A stretch of DNA of 64,000 nucleotides from Sphingomonas jejuensis (GTDB lineage: Bacteria; Pseudomonadota; Alphaproteobacteria; Sphingomonadales; Sphingomonadaceae): contig NZ_JAATJE010000001.1 of the NCBI RefSeq assembly GCF_011927695.1, positions 806,001 to 870,000 on the forward strand. The letters are read 5' to 3'. The translations under genes and the position numbers were made by a program. The first letter of the stretch is position 1. Every line of letters begins with the position of its first letter. Of the stretch, positions 1 through 8,783 are shown in pieces. A model generated the notes under the pieces. The model saw only the letters and a list, made by a program, of their open reading frames with translations, had not been told where the DNA came from and made no database searches.

Positions 1-1230
1 GGTGCGGCCGATGGCGAGGCTGTTGAGCTGCAACTCCACCCGTCCGCCGAGCAGCGGATCGTTGATGCGGCGGCGGTAGTCGACGACCGGCAGCGCGATG
101 GGCGTCTGGCCCTGGCTTTCGCCGACGCGCAACGTCTGCACCGCCCAGCCGGCGAGCGAGAAATAGCTGTCGGCATCGATGCGTTCGACATTGATGGTGG
201 AGCGCAGCCGATCGTCACGGGAAATGTCGTAGCGGCGCAGGAAGGTGCGGTCGGTCGCGCGGCGGATCGACCCGGAAATGCTCCAGTTGGGGTCGAGCTG
301 GAACCGGCCGCTCGCGTCCACGAACCCGCGCAGGCGGTCCCGCTCCTGCCCGGTGGGATCGAGCGACAGGCTTTCCCGGCCCGAATAGGTCAGCATGCCG
401 CGCAGCTGATAGGCGCCGTCCTCCGTCAGCGCGCGATACTGCCCTTCCAGCGCGGGCAGGACGGAGGTGTAGATGTGCGGCGTGATCGTCAGATCGCGGT
501 TGGGTGACAGCTTGAAATAATAGGGCTGGGCGACCTCGAAGCCATTCACCCGGCTGATGCGCACGTCTGGGACGAGCAGGCCGGGCCCACCCCCCGACCC
601 AGTCGGTTGCGACAGCACCGGCAGCGGCAGGATCGGCAGGCCGAACAGCGACACGGTCGCGCCCTCGAACCGGATCCGCTCCCGGTTCTCGTCATAAACG
701 ACGCGGCGGGCGGTGACCTTGAAGGACGGTTCGCGCGGGCAGCCGTTCGCATCCACCACGGCGCATGGCGTGTAGGCGGCGCGCGACAGGGTGAACACCG
801 CGCCCTCCCGGTTGCCGCTTTCCGCCGCGAGCCGCGATCCGTTGTCGAGCACCAGCAGGAGGTTGGCGACCGCGCCGTCGCGCAGATCCTCCGCCAACAC
901 AACCGAGTCGCCATAGGCGGTGTCGCCCGCCGGATTGGTGATGGCGACATCGCCCTCCGCCCGCACCTCGCCCGACCGCCGGTTCCAGATCACGCGATCG
1001 GCGCGAAGGCGATTGCCTTCGCGGGCGACACGCACATCGCCGGACGCGGTGATCACATCGGCATTCTGGTCATATTCGACGGTGGCGGCGCTGAACTCGA
1101 TCTGGTCGGCCGGGACCTCCGCGCCGGTTTCGGGCGGCGGCGCGACCGGGCGGGGCGACAGATCCTGCGCCGCGGCGGGAAGGCTGCACAGGCCGACGAT
1201 CGGAAGCGTGGCCCAGCGGATCGCCTCCAT
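1..1230 (-). CDS. lptD: LPS-assembly protein LptD, N-terminal part (cut by window edge)
   Basis: Outer-membrane beta-barrel that, with LptE, inserts lipopolysaccharide into the outer leaflet. The minus strand is open for 410 codons from the ATG at 1230 to base 1, so the C-terminal part of the barrel lies outside the window. The product starts with a short signal peptide (about residues 1-21, ending SLPAAA). An OstA/LptA-like periplasmic domain follows (TVEYDQNADVITASGDVRV, then the VIWNRRSGEVRAEGDV repeat), and then barrel-type sequence such as PYYFKLSPNRDLTITPHIYT. It is divergent from pepA, with 161 bp between the two start codons for both promoters. Family identity is clear. Only the C-terminal end is missing. 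Confidence 0.9.
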   Translation of the reverse strand, partial: MEAIRWATLPIVGLCSLPAAAQDLSPRPVAPPPETGAEVPADQIEFSAATVEYDQNADVITASGDVRVAREGNRLRADRVIWNRRSGEVRAEGDVAITNPAGDTAYGDSVVLAEDLRDGAVANLLLVLDNGSRLAAESGNREGAVFTLSRAAYTPCAVVDANGCPREPSFKVTARRVVYDENRERIRFEGATVSLFGLPILPLPVLSQPTGSGGGPGLLVPDVRISRVNGFEVAQPYYFKLSPNRDLTITPHIYTSVLPALEGQYRALTEDGAYQLRGMLTYSGRESLSLDPTGQERDRLRGFVDASGRFQLDPNWSISGSIRRATDRTFLRRYDISRDDRLRSTINVERIDADSYFSLAGWAVQTLRVGESQGQTPIALPVVDYRRRINDPLLGGRVELQLNSLAIGRT

Positions 1231-1391
1231 CCCCGTCAAACCACTTCCCCACGCACAATGCCGGGGCCGCCCCCGTTCGATCGCTGCCTATTGCAGACGC
1301 CCGCGCGGGCCGCAATGCGCGACCCGGGGTTGGGTCCGCGACCGGCTTCGCCTAGAAGCATCCCTCAAGAGAAGACATCGAAAGGTCGCCC

Positions 1392-2888
1392 ATGCCCGCC
1401 ATCAGACTTCAAGCCGCCCGGCCCGACAGCGTCCACGACATCGCGATCCCGGTGGCGTCCGGCGGCCTGGGCGCCGCGCGGTTCCCCGGACTGGCGGCAC
1501 CGGCGACCGCGCTGGGCAAGGCGGCGGCGGCGGCCGCCCGGTTCGACGGCGAAGCGGGCGGGATTGTCGATTTCGTGGCCGACACCGGCGCGGGCATCGC
1601 GCGCATCCTTCTGGTCGGCACTGGTGCCGGAGCCGATGCGGACTGGGAGAAGGCCGGCAGCGCGATCGTCGCCCGCCTGCTGGTGTCTGGAACGCATGTC
1701 GTCGCCGTTGACGTATCGGGCACGGACGCGACGGCGGCAAACGTCGCGGCGCTTGCGTCCGGCGCCGCCGCGCGCGGGTGGCGTTTCGACCGCTACCGCT
1801 CCCGCCTGCCGCAGAAGCAGAAGCCAACGCTGGACGAGGTGGTGATCGTCGGCGCGCCGGAGGGCAGCGAGGACGCATGGTCGCGCGGCGCCGCCGTGAT
1901 CGAGGGCCTGTCGTTGACGCGCGAGCTGGTGAGCGAGCCGCCCAACATCATCTATCCCGAAAGCTTCGTCGAGCGCTGCCGCGAGCTGGAGGCGCTGGGT
2001 GTCGAGATCGAGGTGCTGGGCGAGGCGCAGATGGCCGAGGCCGGCATGGGCGCGCTGCTTGCCGTGTCCAAGGGGTCGGCGCGGGAAGGCCAGCTGCTGG
2101 TGATGCGCTGGAACGGCACGGGCGACGCCGGGGACCCGCCGCTTGCGCTGGTCGGCAAGGGCGTCACCTTCGACACCGGCGGCATTTCGCTGAAGCCCGG
2201 GCCCGGCATGGAGGACATGAAGTGGGACATGGGCGGCGCCGGCGCCGTCGCGGGTGCGATGAAGGCGATCGCCGGGCGCAAGGCCAAGGCGCATGTCGTC
2301 GGCGTCTGCGGGCTGGTCGAGAACATGCCGGACGGCGAGGCGACGCGGCCGGGCGACGTCGTTACCTCCATGTCCGGTCAGACCATCGAGATCCTGAACA
2401 CCGATGCCGAAGGGCGGCTGGTGCTGTGCGACGCCATCGCCTGGGTGCAGAAGCGGTACCGGCCGAAGACCATCGTCGACTTGGCGACGCTGACGGGCGC
2501 CATGGTGATCTCGCTGGGCAGCGAGCATGGCGGGCTGTTCGCCAATGACGAGAGCCTGGCCGAGGAGCTGCTGGCGGCGTCGCGGACGTCCGGCGACGCG
2601 CTGTGGCGCTTCCCGCTATCGCCCGCTTACGACAAGCTGATCGACTCGCCGATCGCCGACATGAAGAATGTCGGTCCGCGCGGCGCCGGATCGATCACCG
2701 CTGCCCAGTTCATCAAGCGTTTCGTCGACGAAGGCGTCCGCTGGGCCCACCTCGACATCGCCGGCATGGTGTGGGCCGACAAGCCCGGCACCCGTTTCGA
2801 CAAGGGCGCGACGGGCTTTGGCGTGCGGCTGCTCGACCGGTTCGTCGCGGACACGCTGGAGGGCGGCGCGGGCGGGCAGGGGGCCTGA
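1392..2888 (+). CDS. pepA: Leucyl aminopeptidase (M17 family, PepA)
   Basis: Cytoplasmic two-metal aminopeptidase that releases N-terminal residues from peptides; relatives also bind DNA. The 498-aa length is normal for the family. The catalytic C-terminal domain carries the metal/lysine motif GKGVTFDTGGISLKPG (about residues 256-271) and the M17 signature NTDAEGRLVL (about 336-345). The N-terminal third is the usual variable macro-like domain. The ATG at 1392 follows a modest AAAGG Shine-Dalgarno. holC begins 4 nt after the stop, so pepA and holC are probably co-transcribed. lptD is divergent upstream. This arrangement is typical of sphingomonads. Confidence 0.95.
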   Translation: MPAIRLQAARPDSVHDIAIPVASGGLGAARFPGLAAPATALGKAAAAAARFDGEAGGIVDFVADTGAGIARILLVGTGAGADADWEKAGSAIVARLLVSGTHVVAVDVSGTDATAANVAALASGAAARGWRFDRYRSRLPQKQKPTLDEVVIVGAPEGSEDAWSRGAAVIEGLSLTRELVSEPPNIIYPESFVERCRELEALGVEIEVLGEAQMAEAGMGALLAVSKGSAREGQLLVMRWNGTGDAGDPPLALVGKGVTFDTGGISLKPGPGMEDMKWDMGGAGAVAGAMKAIAGRKAKAHVVGVCGLVENMPDGEATRPGDVVTSMSGQTIEILNTDAEGRLVLCDAIAWVQKRYRPKTIVDLATLTGAMVISLGSEHGGLFANDESLAEELLAASRTSGDALWRFPLSPAYDKLIDSPIADMKNVGPRGAGSITAAQFIKRFVDEGVRWAHLDIAGMVWADKPGTRFDKGATGFGVRLLDRFVADTLEGGAGGQGA

Positions 2889-2892
2889 CCCG

Positions 2893-3330
2893 CTGCAGGT
2901 CGACTTCTACCAGCTGAGCGGCAATCCCGACGCCGTCCTCGCCCGCATCGCAGAGCGGGTGACGGACGGCGGCGGTCGCCTGTTGGTGGTCGCCGATGAC
3001 GACGGCGATCGGGCGCGGATCGACGCCGCGCTGTGGCGGGTGCCCGGTCCTGCCTTCCTGGCGCACGGCCAGGCCGGCGAGGGCGATGCGGCGAACCAGC
3101 CCATCCTGCTGTCGGCGGCCGTGGACCCGGCAAACGGCGCGCGCAACATCGTGCTAGCCGACGGCCGCTGGCGGGACGAGGCGCTGGACTTCGAGCGCTG
3201 CTTCCACCTGTTCGACGAGGCTGCGACGCCGGCCGCGCGAGACGCCTGGCGCGCGCTGGCCGCGCGCGACGGGGTGGAACGACGCTTCTGGAAGCAGGAT
3301 GAGGCGGGGCGCTGGACGCAGGCCGCCTGA
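2893..3330 (+). CDS. holC: DNA polymerase III chi subunit (HolC), probable CTG start
   Basis: Chi subunit of the polymerase III clamp-loader, which bridges it to single-strand binding protein. The 145-aa product has the usual HolC opening (QVDFYQLSG), the LLVVADDDGDRARIDAALW segment, FLAHG and the C-terminal FERCFHLFDE...ARDAWRAL region. The family normally starts M-x-V-D-F-Y. Here the codon at the M position is CTG (2893), and there is no ATG, GTG or TTG nearby in frame. The next in-frame ATG upstream (2668) would overlap pepA by 220 nt. A purine-rich GGGGGCC run 8-15 nt upstream could serve as ribosome binding site. I chose CTG by family alignment. A sequencing error is the alternative. Confidence 0.75.
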   Translation: MQVDFYQLSGNPDAVLARIAERVTDGGGRLLVVADDDGDRARIDAALWRVPGPAFLAHGQAGEGDAANQPILLSAAVDPANGARNIVLADGRWRDEALDFERCFHLFDEAATPAARDAWRALAARDGVERRFWKQDEAGRWTQAA

Positions 3331-3414
3331 TCGCGCCGCCTTGCCCTGCCGCGCGCCGCCGACTAGGGACGCGGCCACTTATCCACCATCGTCATAGACA
3401 GGAGCACGACGGCC

Positions 3415-3837
3415 ATGGCCGCCACGCGGACCTTTTCCATCATCAAGCCCGATGCCACGCGCCGCAACCTGACCGGTGCGGTCACCAAGATGCTGGAGGA
3501 GGCCGGCCTGCGCGTCGTCGCGTCCAAGCGCATCAAGATGACCCGCGAGCAGGCCGAGGGGTTCTACGGCGTTCATCGCGAGCGTCCGTTCTTCAACGAC
3601 CTCGTCGAGTTCATGATCTCCGGCCCGGTGGTGGTGCAGGTGCTGGAAGGCGAGAATGCCGTTCAGAAGAACCGCGACATCATGGGCGCGACCAATCCCG
3701 CCAATGCCGAGCCGGGCACGATCCGCAAGGAGCTGGCCGAATCGATCGAGGCGAACTCGGTCCACGGATCGGACAGCGAAGAGAATGCGGCGACCGAGAT
3801 CGCGTTCTTCTTCAAGGACGACGAGATCGTCGGCTGA
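3415..3837 (+). CDS. ndk: Nucleoside diphosphate kinase
   Basis: Transfers the gamma-phosphate from ATP to nucleoside diphosphates through a phosphohistidine and so balances NTP/dNTP pools. At 140 aa it has the full family length. The catalytic histidine is H117 in NSVHGSDS. The nucleotide-binding N-terminus [16 protein letters not shown] and the conserved [10 protein letters not shown] segment are present. A clear Shine-Dalgarno (AGGAG) lies 11 nt before the ATG. The 84-bp gap after holC probably holds its own promoter. The gene is single, complete and ordinary. Confidence 0.97.
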   Translation: MAATRTFSIIKPDATRRNLTGAVTKMLEEAGLRVVASKRIKMTREQAEGFYGVHRERPFFNDLVEFMISGPVVVQVLEGENAVQKNRDIMGATNPANAEPGTIRKELAESIEANSVHGSDSEENAATEIAFFFKDDEIVG

Positions 3838-3896
3838 CCTTCCCGGTCGGGGCGGGCAGGATCATCTGAATTTTCGGTCGTCGGACTGGCGCCGCT

Positions 3897-4109
3897 GTGA
3901 TCCTTCCCGCCCTCATCTTTTGCGCTCTGATGAGCGTCTGGACGGCGGCGGCGTTTCGCCGTGACAAGCAGAACGCCGTCGCGGGCCGGCGGCGGATCCC
4001 TGAATCGGACCTCCTTCTTCTGGCGGCGCTGGGCGGAATGCCCGGAGCGTTGATCGCCCGCCGGCTTTATCGCCACAAGACGCGCAAACAGCCCTTCACG
4101 CTTGGCTGA
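3897..4109 (+). CDS. DUF1294 family small membrane protein
   Basis: A 70-aa protein with a GTG start. It has one N-terminal hydrophobic helix (about residues 2-19), then RRDKQNAVAGRRRIPESDLL and a second hydrophobic stretch with LAALGGMPGALIARR. The motif with R-I-P-E and the downstream GG-P-GA-x-A, ending in HKT-KQPF, is the hallmark of DUF1294, a bacterial inner-membrane family of unknown function. It starts 59 nt after ndk with no evident terminator between them, so it may be read from the ndk transcript. Function unknown. Confidence 0.8.
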   Translation: MILPALIFCALMSVWTAAAFRRDKQNAVAGRRRIPESDLLLLAALGGMPGALIARRLYRHKTRKQPFTLG

Positions 4110-4180
4110 TGCTGATCGCCGCCCTGCAGGCGGGGCGCTGATCGGGCTCGCGCTGTCGGGATGGGGCGGCTTCTAAGCGG

Positions 4181-4783
4181 CTATGTTGCGGTCGGCCGCC
4201 AAAGCCGGTCGATCTCCGCCTGCGGCGCGCGGCCGGCGGCGCCCTGATAGGCCACGCCGCTGATGCGGATGGCATCGCCGCCGATCAGGCGGTCGCGCCG
4301 CTCGAGACCCAGTTGGTAGAGCCCGGTGGCGCGATGGAGATCGCCGCCTGCCGTGAACACCGCCTCGACGGCGATCGGCAGCCGGATGCGCTTGGCGTCG
4401 GTGGCACCGCGTACGGCCCGGGCGAACGCACCGGCATCCAGGCGGGCATCGGCCAGCGTTTCCACCGGCGAAACGCCGAGGGCGGAGGGGAAGCGCACGG
4501 TCAGCGACTGGATCACGCGTCCCTCGTTGGCCGAGGAAAAGCTGATCGCCTCGCCGTCCTCCTCCACGCGGCCGGACAGCACGATGCTGGCCGCGGCCGC
4601 CTGCTCCGACTGCCGCTCGGCCGCCTTTTCCGCGGCCGCGGTGGAGCGTTCGGAATAGCTGTTCCAGAGCGTGAGGCCGGAGATCACCACCGCGACCACC
4701 GCCAGCACCTCGCCCAGCGTGATCCAGCGGCGGCGGATGGCCGCGGCCTCGGCCGCCTGCTTGGGTGTCTGCGGCTCGCTCAT
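4181..4783 (-). CDS. Hypothetical single-pass membrane protein
   Basis: A 200-aa protein that I do not recognise. Residues 1-20 are cytoplasmic and charged. One transmembrane helix follows (about 22-43, TLGEVLAVVAVVISGLTLWN), then an Ala/Glu-rich, probably coiled-coil segment (about 44-67, SERSTAAAEKAAERQSEQAA) and a mixed beta-type domain to the end. The topology suggests a cytoplasmic N-terminus and a periplasmic domain. Its ATG overlaps the stop of the MmcQ gene by 4 nt (ATGA), so it is translationally coupled as the last gene of the purM-purN-MmcQ operon. No catalytic motif is visible. Confidence 0.7.
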   Translation of the reverse strand: MSEPQTPKQAAEAAAIRRRWITLGEVLAVVAVVISGLTLWNSYSERSTAAAEKAAERQSEQAAAASIVLSGRVEEDGEAISFSSANEGRVIQSLTVRFPSALGVSPVETLADARLDAGAFARAVRGATDAKRIRLPIAVEAVFTAGGDLHRATGLYQLGLERRDRLIGGDAIRISGVAYQGAAGRAPQAEIDRLWRPTAT

Positions 4784-5154
4784 CGACCGCTCGCCTCCAG
4801 CAGACCCCGCGGCGCCGCCAGTTCCCAGCTGATCGCCACGCGGTCATCCACCTGCGGCCAGTCGACATCGCCGGCCAGCGAAAGCGCGACCCAGCCGGCC
4901 GGGCCGAGATAGGCGGGGCGGCTGTAGCGATCGGGGTCGGCCTCGATCAGCGCGGCCTGCTCGTCCGTGCCGCTCGTCCGCACGCAGACAACTGTGCGGC
5001 CGTCACCATGATGGTCGTGGCGGAACTGCGCGAACTGCCGGTCGGCGACGAAGAAGGTCGGCTGGCCGTGCGACGGGCGCTCCTCAGCCTCCGGCAGCGC
5101 CAGCGCGGCCTCTCGCAACCGTGTCAGCGCCGTTTCGGGATCGTCACTCAGCAT
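4780..5154 (-). CDS. MmcQ/YjbR family protein
   Basis: A 124-aa member of the MmcQ/YjbR family, small proteins with a CyaY-like fold often described as DNA-binding but without a defined role. The family pattern is seen in ALPEAEERPSHGQPTFFVADRQFAQF, the central VCVRTSGTDEQAALIEADPDRY and the end segment GWVALSLAGDVDWPQVDDRV. It overlaps the end of purN by 11 nt and the next gene by 4 nt, so it sits inside the pur operon, but I see nothing tying it to purine synthesis. A second, divergent paralogue lies at 44686-45030. Confidence 0.8.
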   Translation of the reverse strand: MLSDDPETALTRLREAALALPEAEERPSHGQPTFFVADRQFAQFRHDHHGDGRTVVCVRTSGTDEQAALIEADPDRYSRPAYLGPAGWVALSLAGDVDWPQVDDRVAISWELAAPRGLLEASGR

Positions 5155-5722
5155 CGGTCATCGCCTTGGCCAGCGCCTTCGGGTACAGCCGGTTCTCCAC
5201 CGTGAGCACGCGCGCGGCAAGCGTTTCGGGGGTGTCGCCGGGCAGGATCGGCACGCGCGCCTGCGCGATCACCGGACCGTCATCGAGCAGCTCCGTGACA
5301 TGGTGCACGGATGCGCCCGCCTCCCGGTCTCCCGCGGCGAGCGCGCGGGCATGCGTGTCCAGGCCCTTGTGCCGGGGCAGCAGCGACGGATGGATGTTGA
5401 CCAGGCGGCCGGCCCAGTCCGCCACGAACGCCGGCGACAACAGCCGCATATAGCCGGCAAGCGCCACCCATTCAGCTCCATGCGCGCGCAGCGCCTGCGT
5501 CAGCCGCACATCGAACGCCTCGCGCGCGGTGCCCTTGTGGGAGAAGGCGACGGTCGGCACGCCCGCCGCGGCGGCGCGCGCCAGCCCGGCGGCGTCCGGG
5601 TTGTTGGATGCCACCAGCACCACCTGCCACGGGCAGTCCGGCGCGGCGGCGGCATCGATCAGCGCGGCCATGTTGCTGCCGCGCCCGGAGATGAGGATGC
5701 CGAGCCTTTTGCGATCAGCCAT
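5144..5722 (-). CDS. purN: Phosphoribosylglycinamide formyltransferase (PurN)
   Basis: Third step of purine synthesis: transfers a formyl group from 10-formyl-tetrahydrofolate to GAR. The product is 192 aa when started at the ATG at 5722 ([18 protein letters not shown]). Longer starts upstream only add residues that overlap purM. Family motifs are the P-loop-like [16 protein letters not shown], the catalytic stretch [20 protein letters not shown] with the conserved N and H, and [16 protein letters not shown] with the conserved D. It overlaps the end of purM by 8 nt, so the two are translationally coupled, a common purM-purN arrangement. Confidence 0.95.
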   Translation of the reverse strand: MADRKRLGILISGRGSNMAALIDAAAAPDCPWQVVLVASNNPDAAGLARAAAAGVPTVAFSHKGTAREAFDVRLTQALRAHGAEWVALAGYMRLLSPAFVADWAGRLVNIHPSLLPRHKGLDTHARALAAGDREAGASVHHVTELLDDGPVIAQARVPILPGDTPETLAARVLTVENRLYPKALAKAMTDAE

Positions 5723-6803
5723 GATGGGTGGCGGACCACGGCGCCCGGCCGGACCAGGCTTCGGCCGATCCGGCAACGGTGCAGCCGCGCATGCCCTCTG
5801 CGACGTGGCCGATGCGGAACACCGTCTCGCCCGCGGCTTGGAGCGCGGCGGTCACCTCGTCCACCCGGTCCGGCGCGACTGCCGCCACCATGCCGATGCC
5901 GCAGTTGAAGGTGCGCGCCATCTCGCCGGGCTCGATATTCCCCTGCGCCTGCAGGAAGGCCATCAGCCGCGGCTGCGGCCAGGCATCGGCGTCGACATGC
6001 GCGTGAAGCCCGGCAGGCAGCACGCGCGGAATGTTCTCCAGAAGGCCGCCGCCGGTGATGTGGGCGAGCGCCGACACCGCCCGGCTCCGCACCAGCGGCA
6101 GCAATGCGCGGACATAGATGCGCGTCGGTGCCATGAGCGCATCGAGCAGGATCATGTCCTGGTCGAACAGCGCCGGCCGGTCGAGCTTCCAGCCGCGGTC
6201 GGCGGCGAGCCGCCGGACCAGCGAGAAACCGTTGGAATGGACGCCGGAGGATTGCAGGCCCAGCAGCAGGTCGCCCGCCTTCACGCGATCACCGGTCAGC
6301 GCATCCGCCCGCTCCACCGCGCCCACGCAGAAACCGGCGAGATCATAGTCGCCGTCCGCATACATGCCCGGCATCTCGGCCGTCTCGCCGCCGATCAAGG
6401 CGCATCCGGCGATGCGGCATCCTTCCGCGATCGACGCCACCACGCGTTCCGCCACGGCGGGGTCGAGCCTGGCCGTGGCGTAATAATCAAGAAAGAACAG
6501 CGGCTCGGCACCCTGGACGACGAGGTCGTTCGCGCACATCGCCACCAGGTCGATGCCGACGCCGTCGTGCGCGCCATGCTCGATCGCCAGCTTCAGCTTG
6601 GTGCCGACCCCGTCGTTGGCCGCGACCAGGAGCGGGTCGCTGTACCCCGCCGCCTTCAGGTCGAAGAAGCCGCCGAAGCCGCCGAGCTCCGCATCCGCAC
6701 CCGGCCGGCGCGTGGCGCGGGCGAGCGGCGCGATCGCCTTCACCAGCGCGTTACCGGCATCGATCGACACGCCGGCGCCGGCATAGGTGTAGCTGTTGGT
6801 CAT
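5715..6803 (-). CDS. purM: Phosphoribosylformylglycinamidine cyclo-ligase (AIR synthetase, PurM)
   Basis: Closes the imidazole ring of 5-aminoimidazole ribotide with ATP (fifth step of purine synthesis). At 362 aa it has normal length. The N-terminal [20 protein letters not shown], the glycine-rich [10 protein letters not shown] and [23 protein letters not shown] are PurM signatures. The C-terminal [15 protein letters not shown] and FNCGIGM complete the ATP-binding cleft. It is the first gene of purM-purN-MmcQ-hypothetical on the minus strand. The promoter must lie in the 112 bp shared with the divergent DUF2066 gene. No PurR-type site or riboswitch is evident. Confidence 0.96.
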   Translation of the reverse strand: MTNSYTYAGAGVSIDAGNALVKAIAPLARATRRPGADAELGGFGGFFDLKAAGYSDPLLVAANDGVGTKLKLAIEHGAHDGVGIDLVAMCANDLVVQGAEPLFFLDYYATARLDPAVAERVVASIAEGCRIAGCALIGGETAEMPGMYADGDYDLAGFCVGAVERADALTGDRVKAGDLLLGLQSSGVHSNGFSLVRRLAADRGWKLDRPALFDQDMILLDALMAPTRIYVRALLPLVRSRAVSALAHITGGGLLENIPRVLPAGLHAHVDADAWPQPRLMAFLQAQGNIEPGEMARTFNCGIGMVAAVAPDRVDEVTAALQAAGETVFRIGHVAEGMRGCTVAGSAEAWSGRAPWSATHHG

Positions 6804-6915
6804 GCCCGCCGCCTAGCCAATCAGCCCGCGACGCTCAACCGCCGGCCGCCAATCGACGCCTTCACGTCAAAGCGTGCTTGGCTTCAACGGCTCGACCCGC
6901 CAGAAGGCAGGCGTG

Positions 6916-8160
6916 ATGGGGCTGAGGCGCATAGGCTTTGGCGTGGCGGGGGCTGCGCTGGCACTGGGAATGGCGGTGACGCTGCGCGCCCAGATCGAGG
7001 GTGGCGAGCGCGGCGTGCCGCCCATCGACAGCTCGTCGAGCTTCGAGGTGTCGGGCATCAAGGTCGACGTGACCGGCCCAACAGCGGAGGCGGCGCGCGT
7101 CGGCGGCTGGCGCGAGGCGCAGCGGCGCGGCTGGCGATCGCTGTGGCGCCGGACGCATGGCAGCGACGCAGCGCCAAACCTGTCCGATTCGACATTGGAC
7201 AGCATCGTCTCCGGCATCGTGGTGGAGCAGGAGGGCACCGGACCGAGGCGCTACGTCGCGACGTTGGGTGTGCTGTTCGATCGCGCCCGCACGGGGCAGA
7301 TCCTGGGCGTCACTGGGCGCACCCGGCGGTCCGCCCCGCTGCTTGTCATTCCCATCCAGGTCTCCGGCGGCGCGATGACCGCATTGGAACTGCGCAATCC
7401 CTGGCAGGAGGCGTGGGCGCGTTTCCGCACCGGCAACAGCCCGGTCGATTATGTCCGGCCGGTCGGGACGGGGCCGGACCCGCTGCTGCTGAACCAGGGG
7501 CAGACGGAGCGTCGGGGGCGCGTGCTCTGGCGCCAGCTGCTCGACCAATATGGTGCCGCCGACGTGATCGTGCCGCAGGTGTCGCTCAGCCGACTGTGGC
7601 CGGGCGGGCCGGTGGTCGGGCGCTTTTCCGCCTATCACGGGCCGGATCGGCGGCTGCTCGGCAGCTTCTCGCTGCGCGGGGAAAGCTCTGCCGCGATCGC
7701 CGAGATGCTGGACGAGGGCGTTCGGCGGCTGGATGAGATCTACGTCGCCGCACTCACCCGCGGCGCGCTGACGCCCGATCCGTCGCTGGTGATCGAGGAG
7801 CCCATTCCCGAGGAGCTGCCGGAGGAACTGCTGGCCGAAGACGGTGTCGATCCGTTCGCCGGGGACCAGGCCGTTGTCGGCGTGACGCAGCTGTCCGTCC
7901 AGTTCGATTCGCCCGATGCCGGCGCGGTGAACGCGGCGGAGGCGGCGCTGCGGGCGATCCCCGGCGTCCGCTCCGCCGTCACGGGCAGCCTCGCGATCGG
8001 CGGCGTGTCGGTGATGCGTGTTGCTTATGAGGGGGAGGCGGCCGCGCTCGCCACCGCGCTGGAAAGCCGTGGCTGGAGCGTCAGCCAGGGTGGCGGATCG
8101 ATCCGGATCAGCCGCCGCGCGCCCGCCGCCCAGCCCGCGGGCACGCCGCCCGCGCAATGA
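6916..8160 (+). CDS. DUF2066 domain exported protein
   Basis: A 414-aa exported protein of unknown function. I start it at the ATG at 6916 because it gives a good signal peptide (RRIGFGVAGAALALGMAV, cleavage near LRAQ) behind a GAAGGCAGG ribosome site. An ATG at 6874 would add 14 residues of non-signal sequence. The region FEVSGIKVDVTGPTAEAAR...REAQRRGWRSLWRR matches the start of DUF2066. The C-terminal about 80 residues look like a small ferredoxin-like fold (QLSVQFDSPDAGAVNAAEAA...). The stop overlaps the hdaA start by 4 nt, so it leads the hdaA-ppk-ppx operon. Its biochemical role is unknown. Confidence 0.75.
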   Translation: MGLRRIGFGVAGAALALGMAVTLRAQIEGGERGVPPIDSSSSFEVSGIKVDVTGPTAEAARVGGWREAQRRGWRSLWRRTHGSDAAPNLSDSTLDSIVSGIVVEQEGTGPRRYVATLGVLFDRARTGQILGVTGRTRRSAPLLVIPIQVSGGAMTALELRNPWQEAWARFRTGNSPVDYVRPVGTGPDPLLLNQGQTERRGRVLWRQLLDQYGAADVIVPQVSLSRLWPGGPVVGRFSAYHGPDRRLLGSFSLRGESSAAIAEMLDEGVRRLDEIYVAALTRGALTPDPSLVIEEPIPEELPEELLAEDGVDPFAGDQAVVGVTQLSVQFDSPDAGAVNAAEAALRAIPGVRSAVTGSLAIGGVSVMRVAYEGEAAALATALESRGWSVSQGGGSIRISRRAPAAQPAGTPPAQ

Positions 8161-8783
8161 GCCAGCTGGCGTTCCCGCTCGCCTTTCCCGAAGGGCGGCG
8201 GGAAGAGTCGTTTCTCCTCGCCGACAGCAACCGCGCGGCCGCCGCCCATCTCGACCGCTGGGGCACCTGGCCGGTGCCGGTCACGATCCTGACCGGCCCG
8301 CGCAAATCCGGCCGCAGCCTGCTTGCCCGGGTGGCGATGCGGCCGGTCGGCGGGCGGATCGTCGATGCGGCCGACACGATCGACGAGACGCAGCTGTTCC
8401 ACCACTGGAACGCCGCCAACGACGATCGCCGGCCGCTCGTCCTGATCGCCGATGCGCCGCCGCCTGCCTGGATCGTGCGCCTGCCGGATCTCCGGTCGCG
8501 GCTGGCGGCGACGCCGCATGTCCGCATCGACGATCCGGACGCGGCGCTGGTGCCGCAGCTGATCGCGCATCTGTTCGAACGGCGGAACCTTCATGCGCCG
8601 GACGCGCTCGTCGACTGGCTGGCGCGACGGGTTGAACGAACCCACCTTGCGATCATCGGTGCGGTTGACGCACTGGACGAAGCAGCGCTGGCCCGGCGCG
8701 CCCGATTGACGGTGCAACTGGCCCGCACGGCCCTTGGCCGGTTGATCGACGAGACGGACATAAGGAGCGGCGACGCCGCATGA
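8157..8783 (+). CDS. hdaA: DnaA regulatory inactivator homologue (HdaA/Hda)
   Basis: A 208-aa DnaA-related AAA+ protein. In alphaproteobacteria HdaA joins the DNA-loaded sliding clamp and promotes DnaA-ATP hydrolysis after initiation. The N-terminus MSQLAFPLAFPEG resembles the clamp-binding Q-L-x-L/F-x-F motif of Hda. The Walker A position reads GPRKSGRS (residues 47-54), with arginine where lysine is expected, and Walker B is weak (LVLIADAPP), so ATP handling may be unusual. The C-terminal lid helices (ALVDWLARRVERTHLAIIGA) match the DnaA/Hda pattern. It overlaps DUF2066 and ppk by 4 nt each, so the operon is tightly coupled. Confidence 0.85.
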   Translation: MSQLAFPLAFPEGRREESFLLADSNRAAAAHLDRWGTWPVPVTILTGPRKSGRSLLARVAMRPVGGRIVDAADTIDETQLFHHWNAANDDRRPLVLIADAPPPAWIVRLPDLRSRLAATPHVRIDDPDAALVPQLIAHLFERRNLHAPDALVDWLARRVERTHLAIIGAVDALDEAALARRARLTVQLARTALGRLIDETDIRSGDAA

